From the IMG/VR virus record IMGVR_UViG_3300033153_005007, positions 1 to 46,864 of that record: a stretch of DNA of 46,864 nt. One strand, 5' to 3'. Below, piece after piece: positions 6,426 to 12,956 of this stretch. Position numbers and translations under genes: made by a program. The notes under the pieces were generated by a model that had not been told where the DNA came from, did not search any database, and was given only the letters and a program-made list of their open reading frames with translations. Each line of letters begins with the position of its first letter. The stretch's first letter is position 1. The stretch is from a virus.

Positions 6426-6873
6426 GAACTATTTTACATCTCTTTTGCTTACGGGACTCAGGAAGACTGAAAAATTTTCCGCCCAGTGCTTCTGGAATTT
6501 TCAGCTTCCGTCCTGCCGAATTTTTGTCGTAAACCTAAAAGTACCACCATCTTGGGAGAAATCACACCACCAGCCTCACCTCCTTCCGTGTAAATCTCTC
6601 ATGACTTTGTATTAATAATTATTAATCAGAACTAATCTGAACTAATCAATATCAAAGAAAGATATCAGGTAACAACACCTGAATGATGACCTGTCGCATC
6701 CTGAAAAGTTAAGATATCCAGGAAAGATTAATTACGATTAATACCAATCAATCCGTATTAATACCGATTAATACAATCCAGGAAAAACCTAAAATAAGGA
6801 AGCCCGACATATCTCAAATAGCTTCCCTAATATCACCGACGATTCAGCTGTATTAATACCGACGATAAAACGC
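6426..6873. other. Gene-free control region between divergent promoters; candidate origin or operator cluster
   Basis: No convincing gene lies here. It holds a tandem AGAACTAATC/TGAACTAATC repeat (6626-6648), a hairpin TCAGGT-AACAAC-ACCTGA (6665-6682) and a cluster of [CG]RTTAATACC-type repeats (6725-6775) flanked by two TCCAGGAAA copies (near 6717 and 6777). Position between divergent promoters and the repeat density fit an origin or regulator-binding region. Nothing in the sequence proves replication initiation. Confidence 0.45.
6665..6682. promoter_or_regulatory. Inverted repeat, possible operator
   Basis: TCAGGT-AACAAC-ACCTGA is a perfect 6-bp dyad with a 6-base gap, followed by another CCTG half-site. 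The size suits a dimeric repressor half-site pair. No regulator can be assigned. Confidence 0.4.
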
Positions 6874-6902
6874 TTGACAGTATTAATACGATATGATACC
6901 AT
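6874..6902 (+). promoter_or_regulatory. Rightward promoter for the CobS/CobT-like module
   Basis: TTGACA (6874-6879), a 17-base spacer ending GATATGA and TACCAT (6897-6902). The -35 is perfect and the -10 weaker. The shared GATATGA ties it to the two leftward promoters. It would give a leader of nearly 480 bases before the first recognisable gene at 7380. Confidence 0.55.
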
Positions 6903-7379
6903 GTAGTCCGTAGTTCGTTCATTGACAATTTTTGGTAACACCGACCACCGACCGACGACGAGAGTCTCACTCCCGCCCGCTCGTTCCTCGACGGAGAATG
7001 TGGTTTGCCAGGTTAAGCCAAGAATGAAAATTGATTCAAGGTCGCTGTTCAAGTCGATTAATACTTGCATGGATATTGACGGAAGTCTCGTCGAGAGTCC
7101 ATGAACGCAATATGGAGCCAGAAGTCGACGACGTGCACAAATAACACCTTATGACCAGAATTGATTGACGCTGAATCACCCGACGACGAGGTACTAACCC
7201 CTCGACGTGCAGTTGATTAATGCGGTTTATTTGCTGTTTGACCGTCGACGATGTTAACAGAACAGCGGGTTTTTTGTGTTTCACCCAACGAGAACACTGG
7301 CACTTATGCCTCAAATAAAATCCTAATGCTTATGATTACCTCGACGGAGATTTACTATCCTGAAAGGAAAATTAATATC
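6903..7379. other. Long gene-free leader rich in CGACG/CGTCG words
   Basis: Several frames are open here but none has a good SD or protein-like composition. A 26-aa frame from 7024 is possible but weak. CGACG or CGTCG recurs about every 60 bases (for example near 6955, 6992, 7090, 7125, 7182, 7203, 7245), far above chance. Either a long regulated leader or a protein-binding array is conceivable. Confidence 0.5.
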
Positions 7380-8456
7380 ATGAAGAAAGTTACTGATATT
7401 CAAGTGTTAGATTGTATAGAGAAAAATGGCAATAATCCTGACATACTCTCGACGGAATTGGGCATTGCAAAATCAAATGTCTTTTATCGTCTACGCCAGT
7501 TAAAGTCAAAAGGTCGACTGAATACCGACGGAGAGATTATTAAAGTGTCTCAAAACACACTCACTGAAAGCGCTTTTCCTCATGACACCGACGGTGTCGA
7601 CGAGGTTATACCATGCAATGTGGACATGGAAAGCTTGAAGTGTCCTGTTGATTCAAATTATTTCCTACGCTCTATTGATAAAAAAATCGAAAAGTTGTCG
7701 TCGAGGAAGCGTAACGTTTGCTTAATCGGTGACGCTGGTTCTGGTAAAACGAAAATGGTCGAGCAGTTATCTTCTCGACTAGACATTCCATTTTTACGAA
7801 TCGCTTGCGATGACACGACTGTCCTAAAAGACATGTTAGGTCGTCGAGAGATTAAGAATGGTACAACGTATTTTCGTACTGGTTTATTATTTGAGGTCGT
7901 GCAGAAACCGAGCGTGATATTATTTGACGAGTTTAACAGTCAAAATAGTTCACGCTTGTTCTTTCTCCACGAGCTACTCGATAATCGTCGTCTCTTAATT
8001 AAAGACGCTGACGGTGGTCGAATAGTTAATCTCCACGAGGATTGCAAAATCTTTTTGGCGTGTAACTATAATTCCGCAAAGTACAGCGGAACAAATAAAA
8101 CCAACGTTGCGTTAGGTGACCGAACCTCCGTCGAGCATGTCGAACCTTTTGAGCCTGCAACGGTCAAAAAGGTTTTCGACACTGGCAACGATGACGCCAC
8201 GAAAAACCTCATGCGTTTTTACGTCGAGGTGAACAATACTATCCGCAATCAAAATTTGCGTATGGTATTTTCTTTGCGTGGCGTAACACGAATAGTTGAA
8301 GATTTGAAAGCAGGTGACAGCGTCAAGGAATCCTTGACCTCTAACCTTTTCAACCATTCGTTGTTAACCGCTCGTGAGGAAGATGGAAAAAGCCTCGTCG
8401 AGCTTGCTCGTGTTATATTCGGAGCAGAAAAATTCGATGAACCGATTAATCAATAG
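7380..8456 (+). CDS. MoxR/CobS-like AAA+ ATPase with N-terminal winged helix
   Basis: A 358-aa protein. Residues 1-60 form a winged helix-turn-helix (VLDCIEKNGNNPDILSTELG, then AKSNVFYRLRQLKSKGRL). The AAA+ core has Walker A GDAGSGKT at 117-124, Walker B LFDEFN at 181-186, a sensor-1 type FLACNYN strand and an arginine-containing FSLRGVTR helix. This is the MoxR/CobS branch, which works with VWA proteins (CobT/CoxE type) as chaperone-like or metal-insertion machines. The next genes encode exactly such a partner. The ATG at 7380 follows GAAAGGA and an ATTAATA spacer; the frame is open upstream without support. The N-terminal wHTH fusion is unusual for CobS. Phage substrates of such pairs are not known to me. 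Confidence 0.88.
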   Translation: MKKVTDIQVLDCIEKNGNNPDILSTELGIAKSNVFYRLRQLKSKGRLNTDGEIIKVSQNTLTESAFPHDTDGVDEVIPCNVDMESLKCPVDSNYFLRSIDKKIEKLSSRKRNVCLIGDAGSGKTKMVEQLSSRLDIPFLRIACDDTTVLKDMLGRREIKNGTTYFRTGLLFEVVQKPSVILFDEFNSQNSSRLFFLHELLDNRRLLIKDADGGRIVNLHEDCKIFLACNYNSAKYSGTNKTNVALGDRTSVEHVEPFEPATVKKVFDTGNDDATKNLMRFYVEVNNTIRNQNLRMVFSLRGVTRIVEDLKAGDSVKESLTSNLFNHSLLTAREEDGKSLVELARVIFGAEKFDEPINQ

Positions 8457-8467
8457 AGGGAGAGAAA

Positions 8468-9067
8468 ATGAATCACTTGAAAGTTGTTGCAAGGCACTTC
8501 TCCGACGACACAAAAACTCAAATTGTTTTTAAAGACAATGCGAGTCCGAGTACCGACGGAGAAAGAATAATACTCCCATCGCAAGTCAACCCCGACTACA
8601 CTGATAATGTTATCGGTTCTTTGCTCCACGAGACATCGCATATAAAATACACTACAATAAATGCTATGCAAGGATTAAGCAAGTCGTCAGCGACGTGCTT
8701 GAATGTCCTTGAGGATATACGAATCGACGAGAAAACACAAGTCGAATATCCGAATAGCAAGTATTTTTATCGAAAGCTCGTCGAGGAAGTTGTGACGACT
8801 AAACTCGACCAACTTAACAAAGAACCGATTCCAGTGCGGATATTAAAGTCGCTCATATTTACATCGCATGGATATAATCCTGCGGATATTTATGACAGCG
8901 ACATCGTCAACCGATTGCAAAAATATCTACCTTATGTGGATATCGCAAAGCAATCACCGAACACCGACGAGTTAATTCCTCATGCGGTTGAATTATCCAA
9001 GAAGTTATTTGGAGAGCTCGACCAGGACAGTGGAAAAAGCGGAGATGGAAAAGAGAACACCGACTGA
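8468..9067 (+). CDS. CobT-like protein, N-terminal metallopeptidase-like part (interrupted by TGA)
   Basis: 199 aa up to an in-frame TGA. HETSH at residues 54-58 is an HExxH zinc motif, followed by NVLEDIRIDE (79-88), where the Glu/Asp would supply the further ligand. This HExxH...ED.RI(D/E) pairing is typical of the N-terminal domain of CobT-like phage VWA proteins. The end is low-complexity (DQDSGKSGDGKENTD) and is cut by TGA at 9065-9067. The same frame continues as an acidic Gly/Gln/Asp-rich linker into the VWA domain. SD GGGAGAG precedes the ATG, 11 bases after the AAA+ gene. Likely one 654-aa protein ancestrally. Confidence 0.85.
   Translation: MNHLKVVARHFSDDTKTQIVFKDNASPSTDGERIILPSQVNPDYTDNVIGSLLHETSHIKYTTINAMQGLSKSSATCLNVLEDIRIDEKTQVEYPNSKYFYRKLVEEVVTTKLDQLNKEPIPVRILKSLIFTSHGYNPADIYDSDIVNRLQKYLPYVDIAKQSPNTDELIPHAVELSKKLFGELDQDSGKSGDGKENTD
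9065..9067 (+). other. In-frame TGA dividing the CobT-like gene
   Basis: Codon 200 of the frame opened at 8468 is TGA in the context CCGACTGAGAAA. Nearby the genome repeatedly has CCGACGGAGAA, so one G-to-T change (GGA Gly to TGA) explains it. The frame then stays open for 454 codons. TGA is an ordinary stop elsewhere (for example in ATGA overlaps at 783 and 4766), so genome-wide recoding is unlikely. It is a nonsense mutation, a sequencing or population variant, or a read-through site. Confidence 0.85.
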
Positions 9068-9304
9068 GAAAAGCAAGACAGTGACAGCCAAGGAACAAAA
9101 GGCGGTCAAGGTCAAGGCAATTCTCCCGACGGTGAAAAAGACGAGCAAGAAAATGCCGACGGAGACGACGGAGAAAATCAAGAAGATGGTTCTTCTGGAT
9201 TTGACACCGACGAATCCACCGACGAGGGAAAGCAAAGCGGTGATGGAAAGCCTGGAGATAGCAAGACACAAAAACCATCGGACATCCTCAAGGAAATCGA
9301 AAAA

Positions 9305-10432
9305 TTGGAAAAAGAACTTGACAAGTTGGATAACCTTGAGACGAGCAAAAAACAAGAATGGGTTAAACACTCCGAGGATGAAAACAAGGCTTACAAGAAC
9401 CGACGAGCTAATCGCAACAAGCGTGATAATTCTAACAATCCAGAGGATGAGGCAAAATATCAAAAGCTAGTCGACAAACATCAAGAGAAACAACAAAAAG
9501 CTTGCGATGGAGTAGCTGATTCTCGACGTGAGATTCAAGAATTAAGGAACGAACAAAGCGCTTGCCAGGATGAAAAGCAGAGATTAATCAATAAGTTGGA
9601 AACGGTAGAGCACGATGGTTTCTCTTTCTCCGACGACGCTGAGATAAGCGGTTTCAAAGCGCTTGACACTCAAAAGGTGAAAGCGCCATCGGAGTTAGTT
9701 ATCGAATCAACCCAAACCCTCGACGAGATTATAGCCGAAACGGTTATTGCCCGACGAGACCAAAAGTTTGAGGATGATAACGGAGCAAACTTGAACCCTC
9801 GACAGTATGGGAGCCTTTACACCGACGTTGACCAGTTGTTTCTCGACGAGGAACAGAAACAATACAAGACAAAAGTTGCACTTGTCCTGGATGTTTCGTC
9901 GTCGACAGGTCAAACATCGGATATAGGTTCTCGTGCTAATATCATCTACAACTTATCGAAAGTTATTGCAGAGGCAATTCTAAAAGCGGAGCAAAGCGGA
10001 GCGCCAGTCGAGTTTAAAATCTTTGGTTTTACTCGAGACATCGTCGAGCTTTGCAACAGTGAGAACTACAGCAAGGACAAATTATATACCAGTTTATGCG
10101 GTTTCAGGAATGAATATTCCGACGGTACAAATTTGGCTCAAGCTGTAAACATCGTAGCTGACAAGTTACGAGACGACGAGGACAGCGACAGCGACCTCGT
10201 TGCAATCGTTCTCACCGACGCTGAAGTTTGCGAATATGAGATTAAACGGCTTGCGAATGAAAGTTGTTCGCATAATGTCCGCTTTGGTTTCGTTGCAATA
10301 CATCCATCATATGACTCTACCGACGAGGAATTTGACTTTTTGTTTGGAGAAAATATCATTAATCGAGAAGATGATGAGAAAATCGCCATCGAAAAGTTGA
10401 CTAACATCATGTTAGGTCTCGACGAGGGTTAA
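9305..10432 (+). CDS. CobT-like protein, VWA-domain part
   Basis: The listed start is a TTG at 9305 preceded by AAGGA, but the same frame is open from 9068 directly after the TGA. The protein begins with a charged coiled coil (about 1-110, EKELDKLDNLETSKKQ and EIQELRNEQSACQDEKQRL). A von Willebrand A domain follows with a full MIDAS set: DVSSS in VALVLDVSSSTGQ, the Thr of SDGTNLAQA and the Asp of VLTDAEV. VWA/CobT proteins bind MoxR/CobS-type AAA+ rings. Whether this half is made alone by reinitiation or as one chain with the metallopeptidase part is open. Confidence 0.85.
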   Translation: MEKELDKLDNLETSKKQEWVKHSEDENKAYKNRRANRNKRDNSNNPEDEAKYQKLVDKHQEKQQKACDGVADSRREIQELRNEQSACQDEKQRLINKLETVEHDGFSFSDDAEISGFKALDTQKVKAPSELVIESTQTLDEIIAETVIARRDQKFEDDNGANLNPRQYGSLYTDVDQLFLDEEQKQYKTKVALVLDVSSSTGQTSDIGSRANIIYNLSKVIAEAILKAEQSGAPVEFKIFGFTRDIVELCNSENYSKDKLYTSLCGFRNEYSDGTNLAQAVNIVADKLRDDEDSDSDLVAIVLTDAEVCEYEIKRLANESCSHNVRFGFVAIHPSYDSTDEEFDFLFGENIINREDDEKIAIEKLTNIMLGLDEG

Positions 10433-10520
10433 ATACAATCTAACATCCTAAAACGTTGATATCGTCGACGGTGTATTAATACATCGTCGTCGGTATTAAT
10501 AAAAGAAAGTGAGCCAAATC

Positions 10521-10724
10521 ATGAGTTATGAACAAAAGTTGTTTGAGGTTTTCAAGCAGTTGTCTTTTTTACAGTTGGAAAAATTAAAATCTTTGCCAGT
10601 CGAGGAAATCGAAAAGTTGTATGACACCCGACCGTTCAAGGATGATGAACCCGACGAGGAAGTAAAGATTGACGGAGTTGATTTAAAGGGAGTTAAGAAC
10701 CGAATATCCGAACATTTAAACTAA
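10521..10724 (+). CDS. Small acidic protein after the CobT-like gene (67 aa)
   Basis: A 67-aa, acidic, helical protein (MSYEQKLFEVFKQLSFLQLEKL...). The ATG at 10521 follows AAAGTGAG; a GTG at 10509 in the same frame is less likely. It is the last gene before the strong terminator at 10779-10815, so it belongs to the AAA+/VWA operon and may be an adaptor or cofactor of that complex. Family not recognised. Confidence 0.65.
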   Translation: MSYEQKLFEVFKQLSFLQLEKLKSLPVEEIEKLYDTRPFKDDEPDEEVKIDGVDLKGVKNRISEHLN

Positions 10725-10778
10725 TAAACACCGACGAGAATTAATAAGCATTAGGATGTATTAATACCAAACAAAATC

Positions 10779-10815
10779 AAGGGAGCGACCGTCAAGGTTT
10801 GCTCCCTTTTTTTTT
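10779..10815 (+). terminator. Strong rho-independent terminator
   Basis: AAGGGAGC (10779-10786) pairs with GCTCCCTT (10801-10808) around a 14-base loop and runs into nine T residues. It closes the AAA+/VWA operon and separates it from the terminase genes. Confidence 0.9.
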
Positions 10816-11008
10816 ATGCCTAAAATCCGACGAGGATTAATATTTATTAATGCGTCTCCGCTCCGCTCCGACGAACAGCAGTCTATAAAGAGAAAAGCAA
10901 CCGCAAAAACAAAAGCTCTCCCGACAAGAACTAATCCTTATTAATATCAATCCATATCATACCGACGAGAAAAGAGATAAAAACATAACATAAACACGAA
11001 TAAAGTGA
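10816..11008. other. Intergenic stretch with CGACGAG and ATTAATA words
   Basis: No gene is visible. CCGACGAG recurs near 10827, 10872 and 10962 and ATTAAT-type words near 10833, 10845 and 10939, in keeping with the surrounding island. The segment leads into the terS promoter. Confidence 0.5.
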
Positions 11009-11014
11009 TATAAT
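11005..11014 (+). promoter_or_regulatory. Extended -10 promoter before terS
   Basis: GTGATATAAT contains a perfect TATAAT (11009-11014) preceded by TGA, the extended -10 signature that can replace a good -35; no convincing -35 is seen. It lies about 40 bases before the terS start. Confidence 0.55.
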
Positions 11015-11056
11015 ACCGACGAGTATTAATCAGTATTAAAAAGTTAGGAAAATGTT

Positions 11057-11596
11057 ATGAAAAAGATTAAACCAAAAGACATGAAGTTTGCAAGGGCATT
11101 GATAAAAACCAATGGACATCAGGGCAAAGCTTATAAGATTCTACACCCGACGGTAACCGACACCGTTGCACAAGCGAGCGCAAGTAGAATGCTCGCAAAC
11201 AAGCCAGAGATAAAACAGTTTGTCGTCGAGATAATGAACACAAAAGGATTAGACGTCGGCAACCTGGTCGGCAAGCTTAAGCGCCTGACCAGTGCCAAAA
11301 AAGATAACATTATGCCGAGCGGAGAGGTCGTCAAGACGGTCGATAACCCGACCAGGCTCCAGGCGGTAAAGACTGGACTGGAACTCCATGGAGCACTGAA
11401 AACAGCGACGAGTATTAATACTGACCGACGGAGTATTAATATTAATCTCGAGGGTAGAGGGAGCGAGGAACTTAAGTTACTGACTAGCAAGCTTGATGAT
11501 TTAAACAAAGCGCTTGCGCTCGACGATGGAATGCAAGACGGAGAGATAGTAGACGCTGACTTCTCGACGACCGACGACACTATTAGTTTGGATTAA
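11057..11596 (+). CDS. terS: Terminase small subunit
   Basis: A 179-aa protein. The N-terminal 55 residues (MKFARALIKTNGHQGKAYKILHP, then ASASRMLANKPEIKQF) match the HTH domain of small terminases that recognises packaging DNA. A helical oligomerisation region follows (ELKLLTSKLDDLNKAL) and an acidic tail (DGMQDGEIVDADFSTTDD). SD TTAGGA lies before the ATG. A repeat array follows at once and may be its binding site. Unusually, the large subunit lies 2.9 kb downstream behind an inserted gene cluster. Codons in the C-terminal third contain the CGACGG and GTATTAAT words of this region. Confidence 0.88.
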   Translation: MKKIKPKDMKFARALIKTNGHQGKAYKILHPTVTDTVAQASASRMLANKPEIKQFVVEIMNTKGLDVGNLVGKLKRLTSAKKDNIMPSGEVVKTVDNPTRLQAVKTGLELHGALKTATSINTDRRSININLEGRGSEELKLLTSKLDDLNKALALDDGMQDGEIVDADFSTTDDTISLD

Positions 11597-11770
11597 TACG
11601 GATTAATACACAGCGACGGACAGCGTCGAGGTTCTCGTCGGCTCGTCGGACAGCATGAGCCAAGGCGTGCTTGAGTTGTGACCTCGTCGACCGTCGAGCC
11701 TCGAGTATTAATACGGATTAATACTGTGTTCTCGTCGACCGACGCTGTGCTGTATTAATACGCATTAATC
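11590..11770. repeat. Repeat array of GTATTAATACGGATTAATAC type after terS; possible pac site
   Basis: Three related units lie at about 11592-11611, 11704-11723 and 11752-11769, each with two ATTAAT boxes spaced alike. GTATTAATAC is itself a 10-bp palindrome. Between them lie many CGTCG/CGACG words. An array next to terS fits a packaging-initiation site, but that is inference. Confidence 0.55.
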
Positions 11771-11994
11771 GTGCCGATATCTTGGGAAACATGTGGTCGA
11801 AATCATGCGGGAATCGGGGTACCCCCCCCACCCGTCCAGGTTCAAGCTACCACTCCTATTTTTCCGAAATTTTTCCCAAAATCCCCCTCCGTCGACATTT
11901 TTCTCAGAAATATTTCTCAAGATTTAAGTTGCGTCTTCGCTTCCCCTATGTTACCATGCCTCTATCAGTTGAAACCCTAACCGAAGGAGCCGCA
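11771..11994. other. Gene-free stretch before the inserted cluster
   Basis: Open frames here lack ribosome sites. It holds a run of eight C residues (about 11822-11829), AT-rich ATTTTTCC/ATTTTTCT repeats (11859-11915) and a possible promoter (TTGCGT near 11930, 17 bases, TACCAT near 11953) for the gene at 11995. Nothing else seen. Confidence 0.45.
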
Positions 11995-12231
11995 ATGAAA
12001 GAGTTTTCCCGCACCATCGTTGAGAATCTTGACACATTCCGCAACGCCGAATCCTACCAAAAGAAAGTCCCGACGCTGGCAGTCCGAATCGAGGGTCCCT
12101 TCAAGGTTCACACCTCCGAGGGTATTATGACCTGCGAAGATGGGTACCTCTGTCGTGATGCACGAGGGTATCCATACCCAATAGCGAAAGATGAGTTCGA
12201 TTTAATTTACCGACCCAACACCGAGGACTAA
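11995..12231 (+). CDS. Small phage protein (78 aa), PGDY-like fold suspected
   Basis: The ATG at 11995 follows GAAGGAG; the open frame upstream has no support. The sequence (GPFKVHTSEGIMTCEDGYLCRDARGYPYPIAKDEFDLIY) resembles a small beta-rich domain widespread in phages, in which a tEG..tv..GDyl.rd..GE.ypi..e.F motif precedes a terminal YR. Function of that domain is unknown to me. First gene of the insert between terS and terL. Confidence 0.65.
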   Translation: MKEFSRTIVENLDTFRNAESYQKKVPTLAVRIEGPFKVHTSEGIMTCEDGYLCRDARGYPYPIAKDEFDLIYRPNTED

Positions 12232-12233
12232 TC

Positions 12234-12410
12234 ATGCCGATTAAATTTGAAGAAGAACATTTCACCGTCGAGGATGTTGCCGTGGCGAGGGGTATCACCG
12301 TGCAGGCTGTCCGCAAGGCTATCTCCGAATGTCGACTATCCGCAAAGAAGATTGCAGGCTCTTGGTTCATTTCTCGTCGAGAACTGGAAGAAAGGAAGTG
12401 GTTGAGATGA
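12234..12410 (+). CDS. Helix-turn-helix protein, excisionase-type (58 aa)
   Basis: A 58-aa ORF. HFTVEDVAVARGITVQAVRKAISECRL is a clean helix-turn-helix, and KKIAGSWFISRRELEER forms the wing and last helix of the HTH_17 family. It lies two bases after the preceding stop and overlaps the next ATG (ATGA). It probably regulates its own cluster, for example through the 20-base repeats at 12755, 12919 and 13169. That target is inference. Confidence 0.85.
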   Translation: MPIKFEEEHFTVEDVAVARGITVQAVRKAISECRLSAKKIAGSWFISRRELEERKWLR

Positions 12411-12712
12411 GTATGTATCCAGGGACGGGGGAGCACTGCAACACCTGCGGGAAGATATATTTTTATATCGGAGATATCCCGACGGGGGGATTCCCAGCAG
12501 GTCAAGAGCCATGGTGCACATGCACAAAGACTATTGTGCCAGAGCCAGCAACAACGACAGACCCAAATGCAGATTTCGTCTACACGGAGCCAGGGATACT
12601 GTTCGCCTCCTGGTGCGCCATCTGCTATCCAGAGGAGAAAGTCGGAGCATCGTTCATCTACGATGGAGTGGGGATGTGCGAGGATTGCTTCAAAAACATC
12701 CAGAGGGGATAG
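12407..12712 (+). CDS. Zinc-finger-like protein (101 aa)
   Basis: The ATG at 12407 overlaps the previous stop (ATGA) and has AAGGAAG 7 bases upstream. Four cysteine pairs (CNTC, CTC, CAIC, CEDC) suggest two zinc sites. The middle is proline/threonine-rich. The CNTCG...CAICYPEE...CEDCF pattern resembles zinc-ribbon adaptor proteins, but no function can be assigned. Confidence 0.75.
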   Translation: MSMYPGTGEHCNTCGKIYFYIGDIPTGGFPAGQEPWCTCTKTIVPEPATTTDPNADFVYTEPGILFASWCAICYPEEKVGASFIYDGVGMCEDCFKNIQRG

Positions 12713-12754
12713 CGACGGGTACACCGTCGGGGGAGACAGTTAGAGATTGATGGA

Positions 12755-12774
12755 CTTAAGGGTGAATATGATAT
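12755..12774 (+). repeat. 20-base element CTTAAGGGTGAATATGATAT, copy 1
   Basis: One of three near-identical copies (12755, 12919, 13169), each 13-37 bases before a start codon. TATGAT inside could act as a -10. It lies before the 41-aa membrane protein gene. Confidence 0.75.
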
Positions 12775-12787
12775 ATGAAAGGTACCA

Positions 12788-12913
12788 ATGCCAGACATAA
12801 CCGCAGTACCGCTGGACAAACTCGGGACAATAGGGGTTCTCATCGTGACCATAGTCCTCGCCTCCTATTTCACAATATACAAAGTAATATCATTATTGAT
12901 AAAGAAGAAGTAG
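12788..12913 (+). CDS. Single-span membrane peptide (41 aa)
   Basis: A 41-aa ORF starts MPDITAVPLDKLG and has one membrane helix (TIGVLIVTIVLASYFTIY) ending in KVISLLIKKK, a positive-inside C-terminus. AAAGG lies 7 bases upstream. It is preceded by copy 1 of the repeat and followed at once by copy 2. Size and topology are compatible with a small holin-like or exclusion protein, unproven. Confidence 0.65.
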   Translation: MPDITAVPLDKLGTIGVLIVTIVLASYFTIYKVISLLIKKK

Positions 12914-12918
12914 GTGGT

Positions 12919-12938
12919 CTTAAGGGTGTATATGATAT
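12919..12938 (+). repeat. 20-base element CTTAAGGGTGTATATGATAT, copy 2
   Basis: Differs from copies 1 and 3 by one base. Similarity to copy 3 extends upstream (AAGTA-GTGGT). Lies just before the SD of the gene at 12957. Confidence 0.75.
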
Positions 12939-12956
12939 ACTAATCTAGGGGGAGAC

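Noticed and set aside
6448-6587. 35-aa minus-strand frame with GTG start at 6565 behind AAGGAGGTGA
   Set aside because: The SD is perfect but about ten bases too far from GTG, the nearest GTG gives a two-codon frame, and the product looks random. It lies upstream of the leftward promoter.
6720-6880. CRISPR-like array from the repeated RTTAATACC words
   Set aside because: Units are short and irregularly spaced, with no constant-length spacers and no cas genes; they look like iterons or operator sites.
7024-7104. 26-aa rightward frame MKIDSRSLFKSINTCMDIDG in the leader
   Set aside because: No convincing ribosome site, and the region is dominated by repeated CGACG words; not enough to call a gene.
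9065-9067. Genome-wide recoding of TGA
   Set aside because: TGA ends many well-supported genes in ATGA overlaps (for example at 783, 1933, 4766, 12408, 45082) and at the scaffold end; only this gene contains an internal one.
8982-9470. Long open frame (162 aa) overlapping the CobT-like linker, and minus-strand frames at 8907-9463
   Set aside because: It is open because the linker DNA repeats CGACGG/GAGAA words; composition is unnatural and there is no ribosome site. The real frame is the one that joins the metallopeptidase and VWA parts.
11771-12231. 149-aa frame from 11782 as the gene start
   Set aside because: The upstream part runs through a C8 tract and AT-rich repeats without a ribosome site; GAAGGAG fixes the ATG at 11995.
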